Source: Paracoccaceae bacterium (lineage in GTDB: Bacteria; Pseudomonadota; Alphaproteobacteria; Rhodobacterales; Rhodobacteraceae). Taken from it: DNA of 64,000 nucleotides. Shown piece by piece: positions 37,421-47,983 of the stretch. Position numbers and translations under genes: made by a program. Location: positions 90,593 through 154,592 of the forward strand of contig WRPH01000013.1 of the NCBI GenBank assembly GCA_009773375.1, read 5' to 3'. Numbering within the stretch: position 1 is the first letter of the stretch; each line of letters begins with the position of its first letter. The notes beneath the pieces are model-generated. The model made no database searches, was not told the origin of the DNA, and saw nothing but the letters and a program-made list of their open reading frames with translations.

Positions 37421-38669
37421 TCGCACCATCGCCGGTGACCAGATACTTGAAACTGGTCAACTGATCCGCCCCAACCGGGCCGCGCGCATGCATCTTGCCA
37501 GTGGCGATGCCAATCTCGCCGCCCATGCCGAACTCGCCGCCATCGGCAAACTGGGTGGAGGCGTTGCGCATCAGAATGGCACTATCCAGCCGCTGGAAAA
37601 ACCGCTCGGCGGTGGCGTCATTTTCCGTCAGAATGCTTTCCGTATGGTTGCTGCCATATTTGCGGATATGCGCGATGGCTTCATCCACGCCATCGACCAG
37701 CTTGGCGGCAATGATCATGTCCAGAAATTCACGCCCGAAATCATCGGGTTGCGCCCTGACCGTGCCGGGAATCTTCAGCAACTCGCCTTCGGTGCGCACC
37801 TCGACCCCGGCTTTCAACAAATCTTCGATCAGCACACCGCCATGCTTGGTATAGAACTGCCAGTCGATCAGCAGACATTCTGCCGAGCCGCAAATCCCGG
37901 TCCGCCGGGTCTTGGAATTCAGCACCACCCGCCGCGCCTTTTCCAGATCGGCGTCGCGATCGGCATAAACGTGGCAAATGCCCTCCAGATGCGCAAAGAC
38001 CGGCACGCGGGCCTCGCGTTGCACCAACCCGACCAAGCCCTTACCGCCACGCGGCACGATAACGTCAATGAATTCAACCGCCTGCAACATCGCCGTCACC
38101 ATCTCGCGGTCACGGGTGGGGATCAGTTGGATCGCATCTTCGGGCAAACCCGCCTCACGCAGCCCCTGCACCATGCAGGCGTGAATCGCCTCGGACGAAT
38201 GAAAACTTTCCGACCCGCCGCGCAAGATCACCGCATTGCCCGCCTTCAGGCACAAGGCTCCGGCATCGGCGGTGACGTTGGGGCGGCTTTCATAGATCAC
38301 GCCAACCACGCCCAAGGGTGTCGCAACCCGTTGAATATGCAAGCCATTCGGGCGATCCCATTCAGCCAGTATCCGCCCCACCGGATCGGTCTGCTCGGCC
38401 ACAGTGCGTAACGCATCAACAATGCCGCGAATGCGGTGCTCATCCAGTTTCAGCCGGTCCATCATCGCCGCAGACAGGCCCTTTTCGCGGCCATAGTCCA
38501 GATCCAGACAGTTGGCGTCCAGAATCTCACCCCGCCGCGCCCAGACCGCCGCCGAAGCCGCGATCAGCGCCGCATATTTGCGCTCCTGGCTGGCATAGGC
38601 CAATTCCTGCGCCGCCGCTTTGGCCCTGCGGCCAATATCCTGCATCAGATCAACGACAGGCTTGTCCAT
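37410..38669 (-). CDS. proA: Glutamate-5-semialdehyde dehydrogenase
   Basis: ProA reduces gamma-glutamyl phosphate to glutamate semialdehyde in proline synthesis. The 419-residue protein has [35 protein letters not shown] (split here only by reading), the NAD(P)-binding part [16 protein letters not shown] [13 protein letters not shown] near 201, and the catalytic Cys at about residue 260 in [13 protein letters not shown]. The ATG at 38669 is chosen; a longer frame starts inside a dispersed repeat. It follows proB with a 145-base gap containing that repeat and an AT-rich stretch. Confidence 0.96.
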   Translation of the reverse strand: MDKPVVDLMQDIGRRAKAAAQELAYASQERKYAALIAASAAVWARRGEILDANCLDLDYGREKGLSAAMMDRLKLDEHRIRGIVDALRTVAEQTDPVGRILAEWDRPNGLHIQRVATPLGVVGVIYESRPNVTADAGALCLKAGNAVILRGGSESFHSSEAIHACMVQGLREAGLPEDAIQLIPTRDREMVTAMLQAVEFIDVIVPRGGKGLVGLVQREARVPVFAHLEGICHVYADRDADLEKARRVVLNSKTRRTGICGSAECLLIDWQFYTKHGGVLIEDLLKAGVEVRTEGELLKIPGTVRAQPDDFGREFLDMIIAAKLVDGVDEAIAHIRKYGSNHTESILTENDATAERFFQRLDSAILMRNASTQFADGGEFGMGGEIGIATGKMHARGPVGADQLTSFKYLVTGDGAIRS

Positions 38670-38679
38670 GCCCGGCCCT

Positions 38680-38711
38680 TTCATCTTGGCCCAAATATCC
38701 CCGCCGGAGGC
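38680..38711. repeat. Dispersed intergenic repeat, copy at 38.7 kb
   Basis: TTTCATCTTGGCCCAAATAT followed by CCCCGCCGGAGGC, nearly identical to each arm of the hairpin at 5480-5565. It sits 11 bases upstream of the proA start; on the minus strand its CCAAGATGAA end faces the gene. The rest of the spacer to 38814 is a C-rich part and then an A/T-rich part (38755-38805). Confidence 0.78.
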
Positions 38712-38814
38712 ATCCACTCGCCCCCCCGGCGCCCGGCATCCCGTTGGGCGGAAAAATTTTCAGAAAATTTTTCACAAATTTTTTCCTGAAAAAAATTTAC
38801 CTGCTGCCACAGGA

Positions 38815-39924
38815 TCAGATCACCATATCATCGCGGTGCACCAGTGCCGCTCGGCCCTGATAGCCCAAAATCGCCGCGATCTCGCCAGAACGATGCCCGG
38901 CGATCGCCTTGGCCTCGACGGCCGTGTAACGTACCAGCCCTTTGCCCAAAGCATCGCCCTCGGGCGACAGGATCGCCACCGGATCGCCGCGTCCAAAAGC
39001 CCCTGTCACGGCGGTAACCCCCGCAGGCAAAAGGCTTTTCCCGGCTCGAAGCGCCGTCACAGCCCCCGCATCCAGCCGCAATTCCCCACGCGGCTTCATC
39101 GCGTTGATCCAGCGTTTGCGCGCCGCCTGCGGGTCGCTTTGCGCCACAAACCATGTCCGGCTCGCGCCATTGGCCAGCGCGGTCAGCGGGCGCAGCACCG
39201 AGCCTTCCATGATCGCCATCGCGCAGCCCCCCGCCACGGCGGTTTTCGCGGCCAGCAGTTTGGTCTTCATGCCGCCCTTCGAGAAGCCCGAGATCGGATC
39301 GCCCGCCATTGCTTCGATCTGCGGGGTGATGGTTTCCACCAGATCAAAGCGTTGTGCCGTTGGGTCTTCTTTCGGGTTGGCGGAATAGAACCCGTCCACA
39401 TCCGACAGCAAGATCAACTGATCGGCCCCCACCGTCACCGCGATCTGCGCGGCCAGACGGTCGTTGTCGCCAAAGCGGATTTCGTCGGTGGCGACGGTGT
39501 CGTTTTCATTGACGATCGGCACCACGCCCAACCCCAGCAGGGTTTCCATCGTGGCACGCGAGTTCAGATAGCGGCGGCGGTCTTCGGTGTCTTCCAGCGT
39601 CACCAGCACCTGCGCGGTGGTGATGCCGTGTGGGGCGAGCACCTCTTCATAGGCGCGGGCAAGCCGGATCTGGCCGACGGCGGCGGCGGCCTGGCTTTGC
39701 TCCAGCGTCAGCACGCCATCCCCCAAGCCCAGCACCTTGCGGCCCAAAGCGATGGAGCCGGAAGAAACCAGCACCACGTCGGTGCCGCGCACCTTGGCTT
39801 CGGCCACATCCATCGCCAGCGCGGACAGCCAACCTTGTTTCAGGCCGGTAGTGCGATCCACCAGCAGGGCCGAGCCGATCTTGACAACCAGCCGTTTCGC
39901 CGCGCGGAGATCGGGGGCGATCAT
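38815..39924 (-). CDS. proB: Glutamate 5-kinase
   Basis: ProB phosphorylates glutamate, the first and feedback-controlled step of proline synthesis. The 369-residue protein has an amino-acid kinase domain ([13 protein letters not shown] near 11-23, [50 protein letters not shown]) and a C-terminal PUA domain (about 275-369) seen in the longer ProB type. The start ATG at 39924 lies five bases after obgE, so it is cotranscribed with it. Confidence 0.96.
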   Translation of the reverse strand: MIAPDLRAAKRLVVKIGSALLVDRTTGLKQGWLSALAMDVAEAKVRGTDVVLVSSGSIALGRKVLGLGDGVLTLEQSQAAAAVGQIRLARAYEEVLAPHGITTAQVLVTLEDTEDRRRYLNSRATMETLLGLGVVPIVNENDTVATDEIRFGDNDRLAAQIAVTVGADQLILLSDVDGFYSANPKEDPTAQRFDLVETITPQIEAMAGDPISGFSKGGMKTKLLAAKTAVAGGCAMAIMEGSVLRPLTALANGASRTWFVAQSDPQAARKRWINAMKPRGELRLDAGAVTALRAGKSLLPAGVTAVTGAFGRGDPVAILSPEGDALGKGLVRYTAVEAKAIAGHRSGEIAAILGYQGRAALVHRDDMVI

Positions 39925-39929
39925 CGGCT

Positions 39930-40964
<1,035 letters not shown>

Positions 40965-41037
40965 CTAAGGGAGTAGCACAGGCGATACAGGATTGGGGGG
41001 CAGACCTCAAGCGCGGGGATTTTCGCCGGGTTTGAGG

Positions 41038-41053
41038 TGTCCACATGTGGACA
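41038..41053. repeat. 16-bp palindrome, copy 3 (TGTCCACATGTGGACA)
   Basis: A perfect palindrome 36 bases downstream of an acetyltransferase stop (41089, minus strand) and 85 bases upstream of the obgE start. It is the most symmetrical of the three copies in this window. Confidence 0.75.
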
Positions 41054-41088
41054 GGATTTCTCGGACGTGAAATCAATGGGTTACAGGC

Positions 41089-41649
41089 TCACGGTAACGA
41101 AGGCTTAACTATTGGCCGCAGCGTCGCGATGCGCGGCATCCTGGCAATGGCGGATTCAAAATCTGCCGGGGTCAGCAGCAGATCGACATGCGGGCGATCC
41201 TGCCGCAAGGCGCGGCAGGGTTTCAGGCTGCGGCCGAGTTCGCGAAAACCGAGTTTCGCCAGCACGCGGGCCGACGCCGCGTTGCCAACAAAGTAACCCG
41301 ACGCGACGGTGCTTTCGTCGTGGGCGAATTGCATGGCCAGCACGGCACAGGCGGCCTCGGTCGCGTAGCCCTGCCCTTGTGCGCGCGGGCTAAGCCAATA
41401 ACCCAGGGTGAAACCCGCACCGATCATACCCGCAAAGCCCTGCGCGTCTTCGATGAGGAAGGTTTCGCCGGGATAGGCCACGTCGGCGGCAAAGGCTTGG
41501 AAATCCGCCGCCGTATAGGGATGCGGCACCAGCGAGAGCCAGCCCGAGATCGCCAGATCATTCAGATGCGTGACAACGGCGGCCTCATCCGAGGCCACCA
41601 CCGGGCGCAGGCGCAGACGCGCCGTTTCAAGCTGGGCGCGCAGGGTCAT
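41089..41649 (-). CDS. GNAT acetyltransferase, RimJ-type
   Basis: A 186-residue GNAT-fold acetyltransferase. It begins MTLRAQLETARLRLRPVVASD, the usual start of RimJ/RimL-like proteins, and has LGYWLSPRAQGQGYATEAACAVL (acetyl-CoA loop region, about residues 84-106) and GNAASARVLAKLGF. The acceptor may be a protein N-terminus, ribosomal protein or small molecule; not predictable. It follows another GNAT gene by seven bases and lies between rpmA and obgE, so it is probably in that operon. Confidence 0.87.
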   Translation of the reverse strand: MTLRAQLETARLRLRPVVASDEAAVVTHLNDLAISGWLSLVPHPYTAADFQAFAADVAYPGETFLIEDAQGFAGMIGAGFTLGYWLSPRAQGQGYATEAACAVLAMQFAHDESTVASGYFVGNAASARVLAKLGFRELGRSLKPCRALRQDRPHVDLLLTPADFESAIARMPRIATLRPIVKPSLP

Positions 41650-41656
41650 GGATGCC

Positions 41657-42202
41657 TCAGGCCAGCTTTTTGATATAGGTCCAGGTCGGGACCAAGGCAT
41701 TGCGCGCCACGCAGAAGGTTTCAGCGTCGCCCAGATACTGAAAGCCCGCATTGGTCAGCACGCGGGCGGAACCGGGGTTATCCTGAAACACCTCGGCAAA
41801 GATGGTGCGGTTGTTCTGCGGATTGGCCTCGACCAGCGCCTTGACGGCTTCGGAGGCGATGCCGGTATTCCAGAACGCAGGCGCGACCCAATAACCAACC
41901 TCGGACTGGCCGCGATCCATGCGTTTCAGGCTGATCACGCCCAACACCTCGGCGAGACCCGTGGCGCTGCCGTCCATCACCCAGATTTCTTCATCTGCCT
42001 TGCCCGCCATGGCGCGGGCGACAAAAGCCTCGGCGGCACCGGGGGGCAGCGGATGCGGAATCGAATGCGTGGCTTCTGCGACGCGGCGGTCGCCCGCATA
42101 CATCGCAAACAGGCCCGCGTCAGATTTCTGCACATGGCGCAGAACGAAACGGCCAGCAGAAATCTGGCCTTCGGCAGCAGTTGCAATCATATCCAAAACC
42201 AT
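41657..42202 (-). CDS. GNAT acetyltransferase, RimJ-type
   Basis: A 181-residue GNAT protein starting MVLDMIATAAEGQISAGRFVLRHV. The ATG at 42202 has a strong GAGGAGGG site, better than the ATG at 42241. Acetyl-CoA loop region: VGYWVAPAFWNTGIASEAVKALV; later NPGSARVLTNAGFQYLG. It is similar in plan to the next gene but not closely alike, so they are probably not a recent duplication. Acceptor unknown. It follows rpmA after a terminator. Confidence 0.87.
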   Translation of the reverse strand: MVLDMIATAAEGQISAGRFVLRHVQKSDAGLFAMYAGDRRVAEATHSIPHPLPPGAAEAFVARAMAGKADEEIWVMDGSATGLAEVLGVISLKRMDRGQSEVGYWVAPAFWNTGIASEAVKALVEANPQNNRTIFAEVFQDNPGSARVLTNAGFQYLGDAETFCVARNALVPTWTYIKKLA

Positions 42203-42261
42203 GGCTCCCTCCTCGAAGCGCATGCTGGGCACATGGCCCATAAAAACCCTATCCCCGTGGC

Positions 42262-42299
42262 GGAAATAAGGAAGGGGACCGACCTTTCGGCCGATCCCC
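42262..42299 (-). terminator. Rho-independent terminator after rpmA
   Basis: On the minus strand GGGGATCGGCC, a four-base loop, GGTCGGTCCCC, followed by TTCCTTATTTCC. One G-T pair in the stem. It separates rplU-rpmA from the acetyltransferase genes, and the strong ribosome site of the next gene lies beyond it. Confidence 0.85.
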
Positions 42300-42328
42300 C
42301 GTTTACAATGAGATTGTAAAGGTTCGGC

Positions 42329-42598
42329 TTACTCGGCGGCTTCCGCGACCGGAAGAACCGAAATAAAGGTGCGGCCCTTGAAGCCCTTCTTGAACGACAC
42401 CTTACCCTCGACTTTGGCGAACAGGGTGTGATCCACACCCATGCCAACGCCTTCACCGGGGAACCAGGTGGTGCCGCGCTGACGCACAAGGATGTTGCCC
42501 GGAATGGCCGCCTGGCCACCGAACAGTTTCACACCAAGGCGACGGCCCGCGGAGTCGCGGCCGTTGCGGGATGAGCCGCCTGCTTTTTTGTGTGCCAT
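42329..42598 (-). CDS. rpmA: 50S ribosomal protein L27
   Basis: An 89-residue L27 beginning [28 protein letters not shown], the conserved N-terminal arm that reaches the peptidyl-transferase centre. [28 protein letters not shown] follows (read as two motifs). It lies six bases downstream of rplU, the standard pair. A terminator follows. Confidence 0.98.
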   Translation of the reverse strand: MAHKKAGGSSRNGRDSAGRRLGVKLFGGQAAIPGNILVRQRGTTWFPGEGVGMGVDHTLFAKVEGKVSFKKGFKGRTFISVLPVAEAAE

Positions 42599-42604
42599 GG
42601 GGGA

Positions 42605-43000
42605 TTACTCCTTCGCAGCGGTGTTGTGGGCGGCGCGGCGTGCATCGGCAGTGCCGGTTGCAGCGGCCACACCGGTGGCTTCAGCGCCCGAAGCCAGAAC
42701 TTCGGTGACGCGAACCAGCGTCAGGTGCTGACGGTGGCCCTTGGTGCGCTGCGACGAGTGCTTGCGGCGACGCTTGACGAAGTGAATGACCTTTTCGCCT
42801 TTGATCTGGTCGATCACGTCAGCCTGAACGGCTGCGCCTGCCACGAAGGGCACGCCAATGGTCAGGCTTTCGCCGCCAAGCATCAGAATTTCGTTGAACT
42901 GGATCTTTTGACCAGCAACAGCGTCAAGCTTTTCAACACGCAGAACGTCACCCGCCTGCACCTTGTATTGCTTGCCGCCCGTCTTGAGGACCGCGAACAT
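42605..43000 (-). CDS. rplU: 50S ribosomal protein L21
   Basis: A 131-residue L21 starting MFAVLKTGGKQYKVQAGDVL, with KVIHFVKRRRKHSSQRTKGHRQ, the rRNA-binding loop. The C-terminal Ala/Thr-rich extension (residues about 105-131) is longer than in E. coli L21 but common in alphaproteobacteria. First gene of the rplU-rpmA operon; its promoter should lie in 43001-43090. Confidence 0.97.
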   Translation of the reverse strand: MFAVLKTGGKQYKVQAGDVLRVEKLDAVAGQKIQFNEILMLGGESLTIGVPFVAGAAVQADVIDQIKGEKVIHFVKRRRKHSSQRTKGHRQHLTLVRVTEVLASGAEATGVAAATGTADARRAAHNTAAKE

Positions 43001-43092
43001 GGGTCTTTCCTTTTCTTGCTCCGCGTTCTGTGGCCGCTTTACGCGTTTGTGGGTTGCCCCGCCTCGAACAGCGCGCCCCTGAGGGACGTCAT

Positions 43093-43129
43093 GAAATAAA
43101 GCCCCGGCGAGATTCGCACCTCGCCGGGA
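43093..43129 (-). terminator. Hairpin terminator after the DUF2059 gene
   Basis: On the minus strand CCCGGCGAG, an eight-base loop, CTCGCCGGG, then GCTTTATTTC. It lies about 55 bases past the DUF2059 stop. The T tract is interrupted, so strength is uncertain. Confidence 0.75.
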
Positions 43130-43183
43130 TGCGCGCTTATGTCGGGATTGGCGGAAACTGTCAAGCAGGCTTGGCGGCTGCGC

Positions 43184-44032
43184 TCAGATCGCCTGCCCCG
43201 CCATCACCCGCGCCGCCGACTGACCAAGTTCTTGCGAGATATGCACGAACATCGCGTCAAAAGCGGCAAAGATCGCGGCGTTGGCCTTCTTGCCCGCCAC
43301 CGAGTATGAAAACGCGATATAGCTGTCAAGTTCGGCATCGGTCAGCGGCTGATAGGCCAGCGTGAGAAATGGGTAAAGCCAATCCGCGGTTTCCTGCCGG
43401 ATGGCGGATTCCTGCGCCCAGACCTCGGCCAGCATATCGGATTCCGACATCGGCTGCGCGAAGGCCCCGCCCACCGCCATACCACGATAAAAGGCGAAAT
43501 TGGCGTTCAGCGCGCCCATGACGTTGGATTCGATCAGGTCGTTGGCTTGGGTAAACCGCTCGATCTGAGCGGCGCGCGGGGCTTTGTCGGCCTGCAGCTT
43601 GTTCCAGCTTGCGGTGGCGGTCTCGACGGCGGCGTCATCAAGCAGGGTGCGGCGGGCCTCGACCTCCAGCGCGATGATGCGTTGGCCCAGAGCCGTGCCG
43701 AAGAAACCCTGCATGGCGGCGGCGGTATCGGGGTCATTGTGCAGGGCATTGGTCAGGGCGGTATCGAATTTCGCCCGCAGGCGCGGCGCGTCGTAGATCT
43801 TGCCCACCACCACCGCCCAAGCCGCCCCGCCCTGCCCCGGAAACAGATCAGCCTCCATATCAGAGGAATTCGCCAGGCCTTCCTCGCGCATGACCGCGAT
43901 CAGGCTGTCGATGTTCAGGGTCTGCGACAGGCTGGCGATTTCGGGCTGCATCGCCTGCGTTTGCGCAAGGGTCGGCCCCGGCAGAGCGGCAGCCAGAGCC
44001 AGCGTGGCACACAGAAGAACGGAACGCAGCAT
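43184..44032 (-). CDS. Exported DUF2059 protein
   Basis: A 282-residue protein with a signal peptide (MLRSVLLCATLALAAALPGPTLA) and a mostly helical mature part. The C-terminal half (about 140-275, with FTQANDLIESNVMGALNANFAFYRGM and PLTDAELDSYIAFSYSVAGKKANAAIFAAFD) resembles DUF2059. Periplasmic location is inferred. Function unknown. It stands alone between rplU and the tRNA-Ser gene and is the last gene before the island. Confidence 0.8.
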   Translation of the reverse strand: MLRSVLLCATLALAAALPGPTLAQTQAMQPEIASLSQTLNIDSLIAVMREEGLANSSDMEADLFPGQGGAAWAVVVGKIYDAPRLRAKFDTALTNALHNDPDTAAAMQGFFGTALGQRIIALEVEARRTLLDDAAVETATASWNKLQADKAPRAAQIERFTQANDLIESNVMGALNANFAFYRGMAVGGAFAQPMSESDMLAEVWAQESAIRQETADWLYPFLTLAYQPLTDAELDSYIAFSYSVAGKKANAAIFAAFDAMFVHISQELGQSAARVMAGQAI

Positions 44033-44272
44033 AGGGGGAGCCTTTCAGTGCAGGATTGTGCCGAAGGGTAAGCGTTTCAGGCGGCGCTGCCAAGCGCTGG
44101 CCGCGCACGGATTGGTGAAGCTGGGGCGGCTTGTGCGGTGGGGCCCGCGACGCTGGATTGCGCCGCAAACGCCGGCGATCCACGGCGGGATGACAAACTT
44201 TGCAGAAACTGGCGAAATCGGGCTTGCAAGCCCCGCACGACCCCGCTAAATCCCCGCCACGATCCCTACCGC

Positions 44273-44362
44273 GGAGAGGTGGCAGAGTGGTCGAATGCGG
44301 CGGTCTCGAAAACCGTTGTCGGTTTGCGCCGACCCAGGGTTCGAATCCCTGTCTCTCCGCCA
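44273..44362 (+). tRNA. tRNA-Ser (anticodon CGA)
   Basis: A 90-base class II tRNA with CCA encoded. Acceptor arms GGAGAGG / TCTCTCC, anticodon loop CTCGAAA with CGA at 44307-44309, a long variable arm (TTGTCGGTTTGCGCCGAC), and the T loop GGTTCGAATCC. It reads UCG codons. The tyrosine integrase gene begins 102 bases downstream, so the 3' end is the probable attachment site of an island. Confidence 0.97.
44333..44362 (+). other. Probable attB/attL core in the tRNA-Ser 3' end
   Basis: The T arm and acceptor end of tRNA-Ser, the usual crossover region for tRNA-targeting integrases. Just beyond it, TGCTACAAAG occurs twice (44426-44435 and 44438-44447), resembling arm-type binding sites. No second copy of the core was found up to 64000, so the other end is outside the window. 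Confidence 0.55.
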
Positions 44363-44463
44363 ATTACCCCTACATCATTGAATTTGCTAGTAGCCTTGTA
44401 GTTCAAGTGGTTTTGCCACAAAATCTGCTACAAAGGTTGCTACAAAGCACGGTGGTATTTGGC

Positions 44464-46086
44464 ATGAAACACGTTCAACATGTCCGAGGGAAATGGATCG
44501 CGAGAGTGACCGTTCCTGAAGAGCTTCGTGAGATCATCGGCAAGCGAGAGCTGATCGAAGAACTGCCATCGGAAAAAAGTGGCCGTGACCGTAGGGCGCT
44601 TGCGGTGCTCAACGGGTTCTTCGCAAAACTTGATGATGCCCGCGAGATCCTGCTGTCGCGCCGCCCCACCCTGTCATCGGCTGCAAAAGAGCTTTATCGT
44701 ATCGAGCTGGAAGCCGACGACATGAGCCGCGCCGCTCGTCGCAGCACCGAGGACACATTTGCTCGAACGGCTAGATCTGTCTATGCGAACAAGCTGAGGC
44801 TACTGGCCGCTGGTCATGTCGGAAGGGAAGAAGCCGAGGCCTTGATCGGCTATGCAGCGGACGACCTTGCCCAACGAGGTCACGCACCTGACCTGCCCCG
44901 GTTGGATCTGTTGCGCGCATTGGCTGAAGTAAGGCTTGAGACACTCGACCGAGCGGAGGAACGGGACGACGGGAGGGTGAAGATCAGCCAGCCGACACTT
45001 CCGCTTCTTACGCAGCCGGAGCCAGAACCCGTGGTTATGGCCCCCGGTGCACGTGGAACAGGGACGAGCCTGTCGGATGTTCTTACCTCGTTTCACAAAG
45101 AGCGAAACGCAGGTGGTCGATCACTCGCTGACAAAACTATGGATGAGCACAGGACAGCCGTGCGCATGTTCGAGGAATTCACTTCAAAAAATATCCCGGT
45201 GAAGTCGATCACGAAAAAGGACATAATTGCCTATAAACAAGCACTTCTGGAAACACCAACCCGATACACGCTGCGGTTTCCTGGCCTAAGCCTAAATCAG
45301 GCCATAAGGGCCAACAGACAGCGATCAGAGCCTTATGAGACGCTGGACCCAAAGACGATCAACGTGAAGTGGTTGTCGCACTTGTCGAGCATCCTCCAGT
45401 GGGCCTCGAATAACGGCTACATCGAAGTCAATCCAGCAAAGGGCATCCGCGTTGACACGGGGAGTGCGCTGCACAAAGAACCCTCTCGTCTTCCGTTTAC
45501 TGCCGCAGAGCTGAAGAAGATCTTCGGCGACGAGATGTTTTCCAACTCGGAGGACTACGCGCTGCGACACTGGGCACTTCTGCTTGCGCTATACACTGGC
45601 GCTCGATCTTCGTCGGAGATCGCCCGTATCGCGCTGGCTGACATCTACGAAGAGCAGGGCGTTTGGGTCTTCAATCTTGCAGGTGCATCAAAGAACCAAC
45701 ACAGCAAGCGCCTGGTCCCGATCCATAACGACTTGAGGACGCTGGGTCTGTTCGACTACGTCAAGCATCTGCGGCAAGCTGGCGAAACACGGCTGTTTGC
45801 TGACTGGGAGCCGGAGGACAAGGTGAACCGCTGGTTCCTCCGCACCTTTCTTCCAAAGCTCAAGATCGATGACAAGGAGAAGGTTTTTCACAGCTTCAGG
45901 CACACCCTCAAAACGGAGCTGGTCCGAACGGGGTGTTCAAAAGAGCTGCATGACCTCATCACCGGCCATGAAGATCAGTCGGTTGCAGCAGTTTATGTCC
46001 ACGACGCTCCGATAAAGCGTATGGCTGAAGCGTTGAACCGCGTGCAATTCAAGCTTCCGCTGCCGGGCTTAAGTCCAGGCATCTAG
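44464..46086 (+). CDS. int: Tyrosine site-specific integrase of the tRNA-Ser island
   Basis: A 540-residue phage-type integrase. The N-terminal part (MKHVQHVRGKWIARVTVPEE) resembles the arm/linker domain found in DUF6538-type integrases. A SAM-like core-binding domain covers about 200-325. The catalytic residues are R381 (LYTGARSSSEIAR), K410 or K415, H476 and R479 (HSFRHT), H502 (GHEDQS) and Tyr511 (VYVHD). The ATG at 44464 has GGTGG upstream; the frame is open back through the tRNA gene. It faces away from the tRNA, as usual. Base composition is lower in GC than the core genes. Confidence 0.93.
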   Translation: MKHVQHVRGKWIARVTVPEELREIIGKRELIEELPSEKSGRDRRALAVLNGFFAKLDDAREILLSRRPTLSSAAKELYRIELEADDMSRAARRSTEDTFARTARSVYANKLRLLAAGHVGREEAEALIGYAADDLAQRGHAPDLPRLDLLRALAEVRLETLDRAEERDDGRVKISQPTLPLLTQPEPEPVVMAPGARGTGTSLSDVLTSFHKERNAGGRSLADKTMDEHRTAVRMFEEFTSKNIPVKSITKKDIIAYKQALLETPTRYTLRFPGLSLNQAIRANRQRSEPYETLDPKTINVKWLSHLSSILQWASNNGYIEVNPAKGIRVDTGSALHKEPSRLPFTAAELKKIFGDEMFSNSEDYALRHWALLLALYTGARSSSEIARIALADIYEEQGVWVFNLAGASKNQHSKRLVPIHNDLRTLGLFDYVKHLRQAGETRLFADWEPEDKVNRWFLRTFLPKLKIDDKEKVFHSFRHTLKTELVRTGCSKELHDLITGHEDQSVAAVYVHDAPIKRMAEALNRVQFKLPLPGLSPGI

Positions 46087-46213
46087 GGGTTAGACACTAT
46101 TAACGGGCGCAAAATTTCTGACAGACCACAACGGGAAACTTGTCGCGAGCCGGGTATTTAGGTGAAGGCCTCGACCGCAACTTGCGCGTCGGTCGAGGCT
46201 GTTGTGATCAAGT

Positions 46214-47068
46214 TTAGGCGGCTTTAAGGTCGAGGTCGTCCAATTCGTCATACTTGCCAGCGCGCGAACCTTCAGTTTCAGAAAGCGTGAGATCTGGCGA
46301 TTTCGTGGGTTTGGGTCTCACCGGTTCAGGCGTGAGCGCCGCGTTTTCAGTTGACGGCTTTGTCGAGATGATGCCTTCAGCCGCTACGCCGATAGCGATA
46401 CCCACGTCATGGGCGCCGTAAGCCTTGATTTTCGCGCAAATTTCGGGGGCAAGCTCCCTGATCCGAATAAGCCAACTCTTTGCCAATGAGACGAGATGCT
46501 CGTTCACAACGGGCTCATCAATTTTGAGCACCCCGGCCTTGGACGTCCTCGGATTACCTTTTAAGCTGGTCGTTCCCCGCACCTCTACTGAGGTAACATT
46601 TCCCTTTTTCGCTGCGGCTTTTGCCTTACCCCGCGTTTCACCAAGCAATTTTTTGATCTCGTCGCTCGGCGGGTTTGCAGGATCAGCGATTGTTGCGAAC
46701 ACTTTCTGCCGCACCTGATCGGAAACAGCCGGACCAGCAAGAGCGTAGACAGTCGCCAGAGGCAATTGCGAAACTGTTTCGTATTTGTCACCGATGTTTT
46801 TGGCCACGTTCATGTAGTTCTCCGCCGTCCTGATAGTCCACCGCACCTCGGCATCGAGCCACTTTTTGAATGCACCGTGTCCAACGGCGCCTTTTACCTG
46901 AATAAGCAGGGCACCGATCTCTACTATTTCTTTCCGAGTTCGACCCTCAAAATCGTGAATACGGTCACGCACCTGGTCACAAAGCTTCCGATTAGGAACC
47001 GTCATCCCCAGATCATTTTCGTCCATAGTAACCTGGGCTGCCGAGATTGTCGTTTCGCTGTTCGTCAT
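46214..47068 (-). CDS. DUF3102-like protein
   Basis: A 284-residue protein. Residues about 40-90 (KEIVEIGALLIQVKGAVGHGAFKKWLDAEVRWTIRTAENYMNVAK, given here as one domain) match the DUF3102 pattern seen on plasmids and integrative elements; it looks like a helical DNA-binding module. The middle is Lys/Ala-rich (RGKAKAAAKKGNVTS) and the C-terminus acidic (DELDDLDLKAA). Function unknown; a partition, replication or transcription role is possible. The stop is preceded on the plus side by a 10-bp inverted repeat (46168-46199) that lacks a T tract. It is probably an island gene, transcribed toward int. Confidence 0.7.
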   Translation of the reverse strand: MTNSETTISAAQVTMDENDLGMTVPNRKLCDQVRDRIHDFEGRTRKEIVEIGALLIQVKGAVGHGAFKKWLDAEVRWTIRTAENYMNVAKNIGDKYETVSQLPLATVYALAGPAVSDQVRQKVFATIADPANPPSDEIKKLLGETRGKAKAAAKKGNVTSVEVRGTTSLKGNPRTSKAGVLKIDEPVVNEHLVSLAKSWLIRIRELAPEICAKIKAYGAHDVGIAIGVAAEGIISTKPSTENAALTPEPVRPKPTKSPDLTLSETEGSRAGKYDELDDLDLKAA

Positions 47069-47172
47069 GGTAGTCTCCTTTGATGGCCCAAGGGCCTGAA
47101 TGTTGATCGGAAAGTCTGCGTTCTATCCCGCTTGCCGGGTGGTTCGAGCCACTCGGCAGGTTGGTCGAGCCG

Positions 47173-47703
47173 CTATTCGCCCCGAAGCTTCCACTGTGGG
47201 AAGCTCCACCGGGCAGGCTTTGACAGCCGTTCCAGTAGCTTGTTAAGCCGCACCACCTCCCCCAACGCGGCCTTGCGGGCGGCCGGATCTGAGAGGTCGG
47301 CTTGCTCAATATCGGTCAGGCGCGCAGTGAGCTGTTCGCGCTTGAAGTCGTTCACGATGCCAGACAGGCTCACGGTCGCGTCGATCAGTTGTTCAATCAT
47401 GTTCTCTGCGCAGCCCAGGGAACCCGTGTAGCCTCGGTAGGGGTTGTCGCCAGACTCGATATTCTCGATCTCACCGGACAGTGACTTTGGATCAGCGTTG
47501 TCGGTGAACTCTGGCGTATCCATCCCCATCGCGTCGAACGCCATGTGAAAGGTCGTATTGTCGCCATGATCGTTGAAGAAATCGTGGAAGGTTGCAGGAA
47601 ACAATGTGTCGATCTTTTCCTGTGACAAACGGTCGGCAGCTTCTTTCGCCGCCTTTTGACGTTCGCGGTAGCGACTCTGCTTTTCTGCGGGTGACAAGAC
47701 CAT
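47173..47703 (-). CDS. Hypothetical protein upstream of the DUF3102 gene
   Basis: A 176-residue soluble protein, MVLSPAEKQSRYRERQKAAK at the start (strongly basic, helical), then acidic segments, and a C-terminal helix pair (AALGEVVRLNKLLERLSKPARW). I recognise no family; the start resembles proteins with a short basic region that could bind nucleic acid. The ATG at 47703 has AAAGGAG upstream. It is 104 bases from the DUF3102 gene on the same strand and diverges from the HTH gene at 47984. Confidence 0.65.
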   Translation of the reverse strand: MVLSPAEKQSRYRERQKAAKEAADRLSQEKIDTLFPATFHDFFNDHGDNTTFHMAFDAMGMDTPEFTDNADPKSLSGEIENIESGDNPYRGYTGSLGCAENMIEQLIDATVSLSGIVNDFKREQLTARLTDIEQADLSDPAARKAALGEVVRLNKLLERLSKPARWSFPQWKLRGE

Positions 47704-47933
47704 GTTCAACTCCTTTGCGTAGTAACGTAATTTATAAAGTTACCGTTACCGGCCGTCAAGAAGCATTTCACGCAGTTCCAATGGATGCTGCATCAGCCGG
47801 TCCACACAGGAAGCAAACCTAGTTGACATAGCATAAGCTGGTGCGCAGTTCCGGCACCGATTTCGACTTCTTGCAACTGACCGGGGCTCTGCATTTCCCT
47901 TTCATAACAACGCGTTTACGGCGGTCATGTCAC

Positions 47934-47980
47934 CTGGTCCGTCGCTATAAATAGGTCATGAAAATCATCAACAGGACCAG
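47934..47980 (+). promoter_or_regulatory. Promoter with inverted arms upstream of the island HTH gene
   Basis: CTGGTCC (47934-47940) and GGACCAG (47974-47980) are perfect inverted arms on each side of TATAAAT (47946-47952), a good -10 box. The right arm runs up to three bases before the HTH gene start. Autoregulation by that HTH protein is the natural inference. Confidence 0.55.
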
Positions 47981-47983
47981 ATC

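Noticed and set aside
46168..46199. Terminator after int or the DUF3102 gene
   Set aside because: The 10-bp hairpin has no T tract on either strand; kept only as a note.
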